Shown: positions 16,838-24,244 of the stretch, piece after piece
Position numbering within the stretch: position 1 is the first letter of the stretch
How the letters are laid out: each line of letters opens with the position of its first letter
NCBI GenBank assembly: GCA_910587365.1
Contig: CAJUKJ010000016.1
Location: forward strand, 1 to 33,880
Direction: 5' to 3'
DNA length: 33,880 bases
From: an uncultured Christensenellaceae bacterium
Lineage (GTDB): Bacteria > Bacillota > Clostridia > Christensenellales > Borkfalkiaceae
The notes under the pieces: model-generated
The model's database searches: none
What the model was told of the DNA's origin: nothing
Seen by the model: only the letters and a program-made list of their open reading frames with translations
Made by a program: the position numbers and the translations under genes

Positions 16838-16956
16838 AAACGCAGAGATGCAAGCAAGACAAGACGCACGAGGCTTTTAGCAGGGAGTGTACAAAAAATG
16901 GTACACGACCAAGAAAAACGCAGTGCAACGCAGTATTGCGCAGCATATATGCGTTT
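16838..16956 (+). repeat. Dispersed structured element, copy 3
   Basis: Closing stem AAACGCA (16838-16844) with TGCGTTT (16950-16956). Internal hairpin GTGTAC / GTACAC (16887-16892, 16901-16906) with an 8-base loop, flanked by GGGA (16883-16886) and GACC (16907-16910). A second hairpin, GTGCAA / TTGCGC, follows. It starts 20 bp after the ilvD stop and ends 10 bp before the leuC Shine-Dalgarno sequence. Confidence 0.75.
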
Positions 16957-16980
16957 AGCAACTTAAAGGAGCAAACTACA

Positions 16981-18237
16981 ATGGGTATGACCTTATCACA
17001 AAAAATTTTGGCGGCGCACGCGGGGTTAAAAGAAGTTAAAGCCGGACAGCTTATAAACGCAAAGCTCGATTTAGTGCTTGCAAACGATATAACGGGACCG
17101 GTTGCGATAAAAGAGTTTAAAAAGACGGGACAAAACAGCGTTGCGGACGGCAAAAAAATTGCGTTGGTTATGGACCATTTTGCGCCCAATAAAGACATTA
17201 AAAGCGCGCAGCAGTGCAAGACTTGCCGCGAATTTGCAAACGAGCAGAATATCGAAAACTTTTTCGACGTGGGAAAAATGGGCATTGAACACGCCCTTCT
17301 GCCCGAGCAGGGGCTTGTAGGCGCGGGCGACCTTGTAATAGGTGCGGACAGCCACACGTGTACTTACGGCGCACTCGGCGCGTTTTCCACGGGCGTAGGT
17401 TCAACCGATATGTGTGCGGGGATGATGAGCGGCGAATGCTGGTTTAAAGTTCCCTCCGCCATTAAGTTCGTACTTCACGGAAAACCGCCAAAGTACGTAT
17501 GCGGAAAAGACGTAATTTTACATATAATAGGTCTTATCGGCGTGGACGGCGCGCTTTATAAATCGATGGAATTTACAGGCGACGGCATAAAGCACCTTTC
17601 GATAGACGACAGATTTACCATATGCAATATGGCTATAGAAGCGGGCGCGAAAAACGGAATTTTCCCCGTGGACGAAGTTACGCTTGAATATATGAAAGAC
17701 CGCTTTAAACGTGAGCCGAAGATATACACGGCTGACGAAGGTGCGGAATACGAAAAGGTTATAGATATTGACCTCTCCGCGCTCGAACCCACGGTAGCGT
17801 TCCCCCACCTTCCCGAAAATACTAAAACGAAATGGGGCGAAATTAAAATCGACCAAGTAGTTATAGGCTCCTGCACTAACGGACATATTTCCGATTTGCG
17901 CATAGCGGCTGAAATTTTAAATGGCAGAAAGGTTGCAAAGCACGTCCGTGCGATAATCATACCCGCCACCAACGAAATTTATCTGCAAGCCATACGCGAA
18001 GGGCTTGTTGAAATATTCATTAAAGCGGGCGCGATAGTTTCCACCCCGACGTGCGGCCCCTGCCTCGGCGGTTATATGGGCATACTTGCCGAAAACGAGC
18101 GCGCCGTATCCACTACCAACCGCAACTTCGTAGGAAGAATGGGACATACGACAAGCGAAGTTTACCTTGCCTCCCCCTACGTTGCGGCGGCTTCCGCAGT
18201 TACGGGCAAGCTTTCAAGCCCCAAGGAGTTAATATGA
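16981..18237 (+). CDS. leuC: 3-isopropylmalate dehydratase large subunit
   Basis: A 418-residue aconitase-family subunit of the short two-subunit type. With LeuD it isomerises 2-isopropylmalate to 3-isopropylmalate. The [4Fe-4S] ligands are Cys298 (GSCTNG) and Cys358/Cys361 (TCGPCLGG). The substrate loop GADSHTCTYGALGAFSTGVGS is also present. The start at 16981 has AAAGGAG 9 nt upstream; the frame extends to 16936, but that part is repeat copy 3. A second ATG at 16987 is possible. The stop overlaps the leuD start by 4 bp, so translation is probably coupled. Confidence 0.95.
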   Translation: MGMTLSQKILAAHAGLKEVKAGQLINAKLDLVLANDITGPVAIKEFKKTGQNSVADGKKIALVMDHFAPNKDIKSAQQCKTCREFANEQNIENFFDVGKMGIEHALLPEQGLVGAGDLVIGADSHTCTYGALGAFSTGVGSTDMCAGMMSGECWFKVPSAIKFVLHGKPPKYVCGKDVILHIIGLIGVDGALYKSMEFTGDGIKHLSIDDRFTICNMAIEAGAKNGIFPVDEVTLEYMKDRFKREPKIYTADEGAEYEKVIDIDLSALEPTVAFPHLPENTKTKWGEIKIDQVVIGSCTNGHISDLRIAAEILNGRKVAKHVRAIIIPATNEIYLQAIREGLVEIFIKAGAIVSTPTCGPCLGGYMGILAENERAVSTTNRNFVGRMGHTTSEVYLASPYVAAASAVTGKLSSPKELI

Positions 18238-18719
18238 AAATCAAAGGTAAGGCTTTCAAATACGGTAACGACGTTGATACGGACGTAATTATACCTGCAA
18301 GATATTTAAATACCACTTCCGAAACCGAGCTTGCAAGCCACTGTATGGAAGACATTGACCCAAGCTTTGTTAAAGAGGTCAAAAAGGGCGATATAATTGT
18401 TGCGGGCGACAACTTCGGCTGCGGCTCCTCGCGCGAGCATGCGCCCATAGCCATTAAGGCAAGCGGCGTAAGCCTTGTAATTGCAAACTCGTTTGCAAGG
18501 ATTTTCTACCGCAACTCTATCAATATTGGTCTGCCCATACTCGAATGCCCGGCTGCCGTAAAAGCTATAAATAAAGGCGATACGATAAGCTGCGAGCTTT
18601 CCGACGGCGTTATTGTAAACGAAACCACGGGCGAAAAATTCAAAGCCGCACCCTTCCCCGAATTTATTCAAAATATAATTGCGGACGGCGGGCTTTTAAA
18701 GCATTTAACCAAAAATTAA
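18234..18719 (+). CDS. leuD: 3-isopropylmalate dehydratase small subunit
   Basis: A 161-residue swivel-domain partner of LeuC. Motifs: GNDVDTDVIIPARYLNT at the N-terminus and GDNFGCGSSREHAP near residues 57-70, the loop that closes over the substrate. The length fits the short form that pairs with a 418-residue LeuC. The ATG at 18234 overlaps the leuC stop (ATGA) and uses AAGGAG inside the leuC 3' end. The frame is open upstream to 18051, but that part is out-of-frame leuC sequence. Confidence 0.95.
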   Translation: MKIKGKAFKYGNDVDTDVIIPARYLNTTSETELASHCMEDIDPSFVKEVKKGDIIVAGDNFGCGSSREHAPIAIKASGVSLVIANSFARIFYRNSINIGLPILECPAAVKAINKGDTISCELSDGVIVNETTGEKFKAAPFPEFIQNIIADGGLLKHLTKN

Positions 18720-18729
18720 AGGAGTAACT

Positions 18730-19803
18730 ATGAATTTCAATATTGCGGTACTTGACGGCGACGGAATAGGTCCCGAAATTTGCGCGGGAGCAATTAAAGT
18801 ACTTGAAAAAATAGCAGACAAATACGGACACACGTTCGATTTTACGCATTTGCCCATTGGCGGAGCAGCCATTGACGAATGCGGTACTCCCCTTCCCGAA
18901 AAGACAATACAAGGCTGTATGGCGGGCGACAGCGTGCTTTTGGGCGCGGTTGGCGGTTATAAATGGGATAGTTTGCCCGTGGATATAAGACCTGAAAAAG
19001 GGCTTTTGGGCATACGCAAGGCAATGGGGCTGTATTCCAACATCCGCCCCGCCAAGCTTTGGAAAAGCCTTGCAAACTCCTCCCCTCTTAAATACGAACT
19101 TGTTAAAAACGGCGTTGAAATTATTATAGTCCGCGAGCTTACCGGCGGAATATACTTCGGCGAAAGACGGCACGCAACCGAAAACGGCGTTGAATACGCA
19201 GAGGACACCGAAAAGTATAGCGTACCCGAAATAGAGCGTATAACAAAGATTGCGTGCGAGCTTGCTTTAAAACGCAGCAAAAAGCTTGTATCTGTGGATA
19301 AGGCAAACGTTCTGGAAAGCTCGCGCCTGTGGCGAAGGACCGTTCACGGATACTGCGAAAAGCACTATCCCGAAATAGAGGTGCGGGACGTACTTGTTGA
19401 CAATATGGCTATGCAGATAGTAAAAGACCCGTCGCAGTTTGACGTTGTCGTAACATCCAACCTGTTCGGCGACATACTCTCCGACGAGGCGGCGCAAGTA
19501 ACGGGTTCTATCGGAATGCTCGCTTCCTCCTCCCTCGGCGAAACTAAGCGCGGACTGTACGAGCCTATCCACGGCTCCGCACCAGACATTGCGGGAAAAG
19601 ATATTGCAAACCCCGTCGCTACTATTCTTGCGGCGGCGATGATGCTGCGCGACAGCTTTGAATTACAGAAAGAATATCAAGCTATAGAAAACGCTATACA
19701 AGCCGTGCTTGACGGAAATTACCGCACTGCGGATATTATGGAAGAGGGCAAAATTAAGGTGGGCTGCAAAAAAATGGCTCAGCTTATAGCGGATGCAATA
19801 TGA
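18730..19803 (+). CDS. leuB: 3-isopropylmalate dehydrogenase
   Basis: A 357-residue NAD-dependent decarboxylating dehydrogenase that turns 3-isopropylmalate into the 2-oxo acid precursor of leucine. Motifs: DGDGIGPEI at the N-terminus, RELTGGIYFGERR near residues 136-148, the metal-binding NLFGDILSDEAAQ near 238-250, and the nucleotide-binding EPIHGSAPDIAGK. The start at 18730 has AAAGGAG 6 nt upstream and lies 10 bp after leuD. Its stop overlaps the next start by 4 bp. Confidence 0.96.
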   Translation: MNFNIAVLDGDGIGPEICAGAIKVLEKIADKYGHTFDFTHLPIGGAAIDECGTPLPEKTIQGCMAGDSVLLGAVGGYKWDSLPVDIRPEKGLLGIRKAMGLYSNIRPAKLWKSLANSSPLKYELVKNGVEIIIVRELTGGIYFGERRHATENGVEYAEDTEKYSVPEIERITKIACELALKRSKKLVSVDKANVLESSRLWRRTVHGYCEKHYPEIEVRDVLVDNMAMQIVKDPSQFDVVVTSNLFGDILSDEAAQVTGSIGMLASSSLGETKRGLYEPIHGSAPDIAGKDIANPVATILAAAMMLRDSFELQKEYQAIENAIQAVLDGNYRTADIMEEGKIKVGCKKMAQLIADAI

Positions 19804-20471
19804 TTGAACGCAACGTAAAAAGCTTACTTGAAGAGATACCCGACAAAAACCCTTTCGGCGAAAAAGTAACCCTTGTCGCGGCAATAAAATTACAGGACAC
19901 CGACAGCATAAACCGTGCCATTAATGCGGGGATTACCGACGTCGGCGACAACCATGTTCAAGAATTTAAGGACAAATACGATTTTATTACAGGCAACCCC
20001 CGCCGCCACTTTATAGGGCATTTGCAGACGAATAAAGTAAAATATCTTATCGGCAAAGTGGATTTGTACCATTCGGTTGACAGACTTAACCTTGCGGAAG
20101 AGCTTTCAAAACGCAGTGCAAATGCAGGTGTGACATCGGAAATTTTATTGCAGGTCAATATAGGCAACGAGCAAACGAAAGGCGGCTTTGAATGCGGACA
20201 AGCCGAAGAAGCCTACCGCATAGTTAAAGAATTACCCGCACTTAAAATTAAGGGGCTTATGGCTATGCTCCCTTTCATTGACGATAATAAAGAGCTGACA
20301 AAACTTGCAATGAAGATGCGTTCCCTTTATGACAAATTAAAAGCAAACGACGCCGATTTTGAATACCTTTCTATGGGGATGAGCGGCGACTGGAAGCTTT
20401 GCATAGACGCGGGAAGCAATATGATACGCCTTGGAACTTGCATATTCGGCGTAAGAAATTACGGCAAATAA
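19800..20471 (+). CDS. yggS: YggS/PLPBP family pyridoxal-phosphate homeostasis protein
   Basis: A 223-residue single-domain TIM-barrel protein that binds PLP without known catalysis and buffers vitamin B6 and 2-oxo/amino acid pools. The Schiff-base lysine is Lys30 (VAAIK; most relatives read VAVSK). HFIGHLQTNK and SMGMSGDW are family motifs, and GDNHVQE replaces the usual GENRVQE. The ATG at 19800 overlaps the leuB stop (ATGA), so it is translated with the leucine genes. This fits the known effect of YggS loss on branched-chain amino acid pools in E. coli. It is the last gene of the operon; a terminator follows at once. Confidence 0.9.
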   Translation: MIERNVKSLLEEIPDKNPFGEKVTLVAAIKLQDTDSINRAINAGITDVGDNHVQEFKDKYDFITGNPRRHFIGHLQTNKVKYLIGKVDLYHSVDRLNLAEELSKRSANAGVTSEILLQVNIGNEQTKGGFECGQAEEAYRIVKELPALKIKGLMAMLPFIDDNKELTKLAMKMRSLYDKLKANDADFEYLSMGMSGDWKLCIDAGSNMIRLGTCIFGVRNYGK

Positions 20472-20501
20472 AAAAGATTGGTTCATTGAACCAATCTTTT
20501 T
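20471..20501. terminator. Bidirectional terminator after the ilv-leu operon
   Basis: A 14-bp stem AAAAAGATTGGTTC / GAACCAATCTTTTT with loop ATT. It has a T-run on the plus strand and A-run symmetry, so it can serve both the operon and the convergent Big_2 lipoprotein gene. Confidence 0.88.
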
Positions 20502-20517
20502 TATTAATTAAATTGAA

Positions 20518-21591
20518 TTATTCCGCTTCGGGAGGGGTTATCTCGCCGCCTTCCGCCATAGAAATGCTTGTTAACGTAAGTTCAACGTTTTCGCCCACAA
20601 CGAACAGTTTTACGTTCAAAGGTATCTTTTCGGTAACCGTCTGAACTGCAACAACTTCAATTTCCGTATTAGCTTCGTACTCAAACTTATTGCTACCGAT
20701 TTCAAGAGTGCCTGCGTGTGTAGAAGTGAACTTGAAGGTTACGGTGTAAACAGTGCCTACTTCATAAGTGGGCATAAAGCGGAGATACAGCTCCTGCTTG
20801 GTAGGGTCTGCGCCTTCATTCGTTGCTATCTTATCGAACTTGGCAACTACCTTTTCGCCCGTTTCTTCAAGGGTACGGTTAATATCTATACCTTCATAGG
20901 TGTTTATGCCTGAGCTGGTCTTTGCAAAATAGTACCAGATGCCGGGGTCCTTTGAAACGATTGCGTTGGAGCTGCCCTCATTAACCTGGTAAGGCGCGCT
21001 GTAACTGATAACGCTTATTTCGCAGCTTGCCGAAACTCCTTCGTAAGTTGCGGTAATAGTCACGTTTCCCTTAGCTACGGGGGTTACTACACCGTTAACA
21101 ACGGTAGCGATGCTGTCGTCGCTCGATTTCCAGGTAACGGTTGCCCCGCTTACCTCATCGCCGCCCTTTTTGCAGGTTGCGGTTAAAGTAGTCGACTGCG
21201 ATTTGTCAAGGTCAAGGATAGCCGATTCTTTGTCAAGGCTGATTTCTCTTTTAAGCTGGACGGTAATTTTTGCGGTGGCAGACGTTTCGCCGTAAGCTGC
21301 GGTTATGGTAGCATCGCCCTCCGCAACGCCCGTTACTTTACCGTTTGCATCAACCTTTGCAATCGCCTCACTGCTCGATGTCCAGGTAATTACTTCGCCT
21401 TCTACCAAATCCCTGTTGGTTTTTGCCCTTAGCGTCGTGGTTGCACCGACAAGTACGTTTGCGGTTGCGGGCGTCACGGAAGTCACTTCCAAAGGTTCAA
21501 GCTTAGGTCCGCACGCCGCAAGTCCGAAAGCCATACACACGCCGAGTATTACACCTAAAACGGCAACTGTAAGCCTTTTGCTCATTTTCAT
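20518..21591 (-). CDS. Lipoprotein with two Big_2 (Ig-like) domains
   Basis: A 357-residue secreted lipoprotein. Its signal peptide ends in the lipobox GLAAC (Cys27). Two bacterial Ig-like Big_2 domains follow, about 38-112 and 115-192, each with the W-x-S-S-x-(D/E)-x-I-A-x-V signature (ITWTSSSEAIAKV; VTWKSSDDSIATV) and a closing A-x-G-x-(A/V)-T-I-T-A strand. The C-terminal 160 residues are beta-rich with no motif I can name. It is probably surface-displayed for adhesion or glycan binding. The start at 21591 has AAGGAG 7 nt upstream. The promoter and an unusual leader are described separately. Confidence 0.88.
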   Translation of the reverse strand: MKMSKRLTVAVLGVILGVCMAFGLAACGPKLEPLEVTSVTPATANVLVGATTTLRAKTNRDLVEGEVITWTSSSEAIAKVDANGKVTGVAEGDATITAAYGETSATAKITVQLKREISLDKESAILDLDKSQSTTLTATCKKGGDEVSGATVTWKSSDDSIATVVNGVVTPVAKGNVTITATYEGVSASCEISVISYSAPYQVNEGSSNAIVSKDPGIWYYFAKTSSGINTYEGIDINRTLEETGEKVVAKFDKIATNEGADPTKQELYLRFMPTYEVGTVYTVTFKFTSTHAGTLEIGSNKFEYEANTEIEVVAVQTVTEKIPLNVKLFVVGENVELTLTSISMAEGGEITPPEAE

Positions 21592-21644
21592 AAAATTTCT
21601 CCTTAAATAATTTTCCTTCGTCTTTTCCCGCTTTTTATTCCTGT

Positions 21645-21694
21645 TAACGCAAATTGTGCGTTATGTAACGCACAAAGGGTACGTACCCTTTTTT
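21645..21694 (-). promoter_or_regulatory. Structured leader of the Big_2 lipoprotein gene
   Basis: Two adjacent inverted repeats: GTGCGTTA-TG-TAACGCAC (21656-21673) and the 18-bp palindrome AAAGGGTAC/GTACCCTTT (21674-21691). A third copy of TAACGCA (21645-21651) can pair with TGCGTTA (21657-21663) instead, so two stems exclude each other. On the minus strand these lie in the predicted leader, between the promoter at 21740-21767 and the start at 21591. On the plus strand the palindrome ends in six T. Confidence 0.5.
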
Positions 21695-21739
21695 GTGAAA
21701 AACCAAACTAAAAAGTCAGAAATTAACTTTTGTAATTCA

Positions 21740-21767
21740 AGTATATACTATTTTACGGAAAAATCAA
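21740..21767 (-). promoter_or_regulatory. Probable promoter of the Big_2 lipoprotein gene
   Basis: Minus strand: -35 TTGATT (21762-21767), 16-bp spacer, -10 TATACT (21740-21745). It would give a leader of about 140 nt containing the repeats at 21645-21694. Confidence 0.5.
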
Positions 21768-21829
21768 TTGCAAATAATTTACAGTTACATTGCAAAAAAA
21801 ATTCAGAAGTTTATTTTATGGAAAAACGG

Positions 21830-21976
21830 TTAACTTAAACACTCCAACCCTAAAAACAGACCTATTTTAAACCCTTCTTTAAAATGACCGAACTCTCCCT
21901 CTGCACAAATACCTATCTGCAACTCGTTTAGTTTGTCAAGGTCTTGCTTTTGACTGTCGTCAAGCGTTTCCTTCAT
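21830..21976 (-). pseudogene. Short 48-codon frame, possible remnant of a small DUF-type protein
   Basis: A minus-strand frame from ATG (21976) to TAA (21830), preceded directly by in-frame stops. The predicted 48 residues are acidic at first (MKETLDDSQKQDLDKLNEL) and end with FKEGFKIGLFLGLECLS. That ending resembles the F-x-x-G-F-K-L-G...E tail of small Clostridia proteins such as DUF6809; this is from memory and by eye. No Shine-Dalgarno sequence is visible. It may be the 3' remnant of a longer gene, a short real protein, or chance. The rest of the 470-bp gap between the Big_2 and leucine-rich-repeat genes holds only the leader and promoters listed. Confidence 0.4.
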
Positions 21977-22010
21977 TTACTACAAATAATATAAAAAAAA
22001 TTAAATGCTA

Positions 22011-22039
22011 TTGATTTTTTCTGAATATAATGATAGAAT
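22011..22039 (+). promoter_or_regulatory. Probable promoter of the leucine-rich-repeat lipoprotein gene
   Basis: TTGATT (22011-22016), 17-bp spacer, TAGAAT (22034-22039). A TATAAT lies inside the spacer but lacks a matching -35. The leader would be about 16 nt and contain GAGGTGG. Confidence 0.5.
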
Positions 22040-22061
22040 AAAAGTGGAATTGAGGTGGAAA

Positions 22062-24200
22062 ATGAAAAAACTCATAACATTGGTATTAGCATTGAGTTGC
22101 ATATTGTCAATACTTGCGGTTTTGGGCGGTTGCCATACCCATTCTTACGTTGAAAAATTTGACGAAAATTCTCATTATAGCGAATGCGAATGCGGAGCAA
22201 CGACTGAAAAAGTCCCCCACTCCTACGTTGAAAAATTTGACAACGATTCGCATTACACAGAATGCGAATGCGGGGTAACAACTGAAAAAGCACCCCACTC
22301 CTACGTTGCAAAATTTGACGAAAATTCGCATTACAGCGAATGCGAATGCGGAGCAGTCAAAGATAAAACACCCCATTCCTACGTATTGAAAACCGACAGA
22401 TTTTCGCATTACGGCGAATGTGATTGCGGGGCTATTATAGAAAAATCTGCGCATTCCTATATCGGCGACGAGTGTTATATTTGCAATGAGAAAATAATCC
22501 CGACAGAAGGGCTTAAATATGAGTTGAACAGCGATGGGGACGGTTATATAGTTTACGGCGGAGAATGCGACGATACCGAAATAATAATACCTGCTTACTA
22601 CGACGGCAAACCCGTAAAACAAATTGGGGAAAATGCTTTTGATGCCAAAGAAAATATTAAAAGCGTCTTAATTCCAGACAGCGTAACGAGTATCGAATAC
22701 AGTGCGTTCAAATGGTGCAGCGGATTGACAGAAATAATAATCCCCAATAGCGTAACAAGTATTGAAAACAGTTCGTTCTGGTGTTGCAGCGAATTGACGG
22801 AAATAATAATTCCCGACAGCGTAACCTATATAGGCTATTATGCGTTCTGGGGGTGCAGCGGATTGACAGAAATAATAATCCCCAATAGCGTAACGAGTAT
22901 TAAAGAAAGTGCGTTTAAGGGGTGCAGCGGACTGACGAATATAGAAGTAACAAACGGGAACCCTGTATATCACAGCGACGGAAATTGCTTGATAGAAACG
23001 GCAACCAAAACTTTATTATTAGGTTGTAAAAACAGCATAATCCCGACGGACGGAAGCGTAACGAGTATTGGTTTGTCTGCATTCTTCCGTAGCGAATTGA
23101 TAAGTATAACAATCCCCGACTGCATAACACATATCGGGGACAACGCATTTGAAGATTGCAAGGAACTGAAAAATGTAACGATTGGCAACGGCTTAACCTC
23201 TATCGGCTGGGATGCATTCAGAAATTGTAGCGAATTGATAAGTATAACAATCCCCGACAGCGTAACAAGTATCGAAAGTGGCGCATTCGAGGGTTGCGAT
23301 AATGCATTTAAAGAATATAATAATGCTTATTATCTTGGCAATAAAGATAACCCTTATTTAGTACTAATCAAAGCAAAAGACAAAAACATTACAGAATGCA
23401 CAATTCATAATAAAACTAAAATAATTAATGCTTATGCGTTTGGCGAGTGCCGCGTATTGACGGAAATAATAATTCCCGACAGCGTAATCTATATAGGCAG
23501 TTCTGCGTTCTGGGGGTGCAGCGTATTGACGGACATAAATTTTTCCGACAGCTTAACAAGTATTGGTGACGGCGCATTCGAGTATTGCTACAAATTAACG
23601 ATAATAACAATTCCCGACAGCGTAACGAGTATCGGAGCCGGTGCGTTCTCTTATTGCAGCAGGTTGGCGAACATCAATATCCCCAACAGTGTAACGAGTA
23701 TCGGATACGATGCGTTCTATGGTTGCGATAATCTATCCTTTAACGTGTACAATAACGCATATTATCTCGGCAATAAAAATAGCCCTTATTTAGTACTTTT
23801 CAGAGCAAAAGACAAAAACATTACAGAATGCACAATTCATAATAAAACCAAAATCATCCTAAACAATGCGTTCAGCGATTGCAACGGATTGACGAGCGTA
23901 ATAATCCCTGACAGCGTAACTCATATAGGCAGTATGGCATTCAGAGATTGCGGATTGACGAGCGTAATAATCCCTGACGGCGTAACGAGTATCGGTAATT
24001 TTGCATTCGAGTATTGCAAAAAATTAACGATAATAACAATCCCCGACAGCGTAACGAGTATCGGATACGGTGCGTTCTGGGGGTGCAACGTGACAGATAT
24101 TTATTTTAAAGGCACAAAAGAAAAGTGGCTTAATATAAGAAAGTTTGATTTGAAGGGTTACACAGTTCACTGTACGGACGGAGATATTGAAAGTAATTAA
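22062..24200 (+). CDS. BspA-like leucine-rich-repeat surface lipoprotein
   Basis: A 712-residue lipoprotein with lipobox VLGGC (Cys24). Residues 27-130 are four 26-residue Cys/His repeats (pattern HSYV-x-K-x-D...SHY-x-E-C-x-C-G; DNA 22140-22451) plus a partial fifth, probably a metal-binding or stalk module. From about residue 170 to 690 there are about 18 LRR_5 (BspA/TpLRR) repeats of about 23 residues: LTEIIIPDSVTSIG...AFWGCS. Two long spacer modules (YYLGNK...NITECTIHNKTKII) interrupt them. The end (FKGTKEKW...VHCTDGDI) is a common terminus of such proteins. These repeats usually mediate binding to host or other cells. The ATG at 22062 follows GAGGTGGAAA; the frame extends to 22005 without support. 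Confidence 0.92.
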   Translation: MKKLITLVLALSCILSILAVLGGCHTHSYVEKFDENSHYSECECGATTEKVPHSYVEKFDNDSHYTECECGVTTEKAPHSYVAKFDENSHYSECECGAVKDKTPHSYVLKTDRFSHYGECDCGAIIEKSAHSYIGDECYICNEKIIPTEGLKYELNSDGDGYIVYGGECDDTEIIIPAYYDGKPVKQIGENAFDAKENIKSVLIPDSVTSIEYSAFKWCSGLTEIIIPNSVTSIENSSFWCCSELTEIIIPDSVTYIGYYAFWGCSGLTEIIIPNSVTSIKESAFKGCSGLTNIEVTNGNPVYHSDGNCLIETATKTLLLGCKNSIIPTDGSVTSIGLSAFFRSELISITIPDCITHIGDNAFEDCKELKNVTIGNGLTSIGWDAFRNCSELISITIPDSVTSIESGAFEGCDNAFKEYNNAYYLGNKDNPYLVLIKAKDKNITECTIHNKTKIINAYAFGECRVLTEIIIPDSVIYIGSSAFWGCSVLTDINFSDSLTSIGDGAFEYCYKLTIITIPDSVTSIGAGAFSYCSRLANINIPNSVTSIGYDAFYGCDNLSFNVYNNAYYLGNKNSPYLVLFRAKDKNITECTIHNKTKIILNNAFSDCNGLTSVIIPDSVTHIGSMAFRDCGLTSVIIPDGVTSIGNFAFEYCKKLTIITIPDSVTSIGYGAFWGCNVTDIYFKGTKEKWLNIRKFDLKGYTVHCTDGDIESN
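22140..22451 (+). repeat. Four tandem 78-bp coding repeats
   Basis: Units start at 22140, 22218, 22296 and 22374, each encoding 26 residues beginning HSY; a degenerate fifth starts at 22452. They are direct in-frame repeats inside the leucine-rich-repeat lipoprotein gene. The first three are the most alike, and the fourth has diverged (HSYVLKTDRFSHY). Confidence 0.85.
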
Positions 24201-24205
24201 AGACA

Positions 24206-24231
24206 GGGGCGCGTTTTTAAAAACGCGCCCC
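24206..24231. terminator. 26-bp perfect palindrome acting as bidirectional terminator
   Basis: GGGGCGCGTTTTT / AAAAACGCGCCCC, located 5 bp after the plus-strand stop and 14 bp before the minus-strand stop at 24245. The T-run is inside the stem rather than after it; TCTTGTT follows on the plus strand and TGTCTTT on the minus strand. Confidence 0.7.
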
Positions 24232-24244
24232 TCTTGTTGGATAT

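Noticed and set aside
16936..16980. N-terminal extension of leuC
   Set aside because: It translates the end of repeat copy 3; AAAGGAG precedes the ATG at 16981.
22140..22451. Regularly spaced direct repeats that could suggest a CRISPR array
   Set aside because: The 78-bp units are contiguous with no spacers, stay in frame and encode Cys/His repeats of a lipoprotein.
24206..24231. 26-bp palindrome as a protein-binding operator
   Set aside because: It lies between two convergent stop codons, where a terminator is the simpler explanation.
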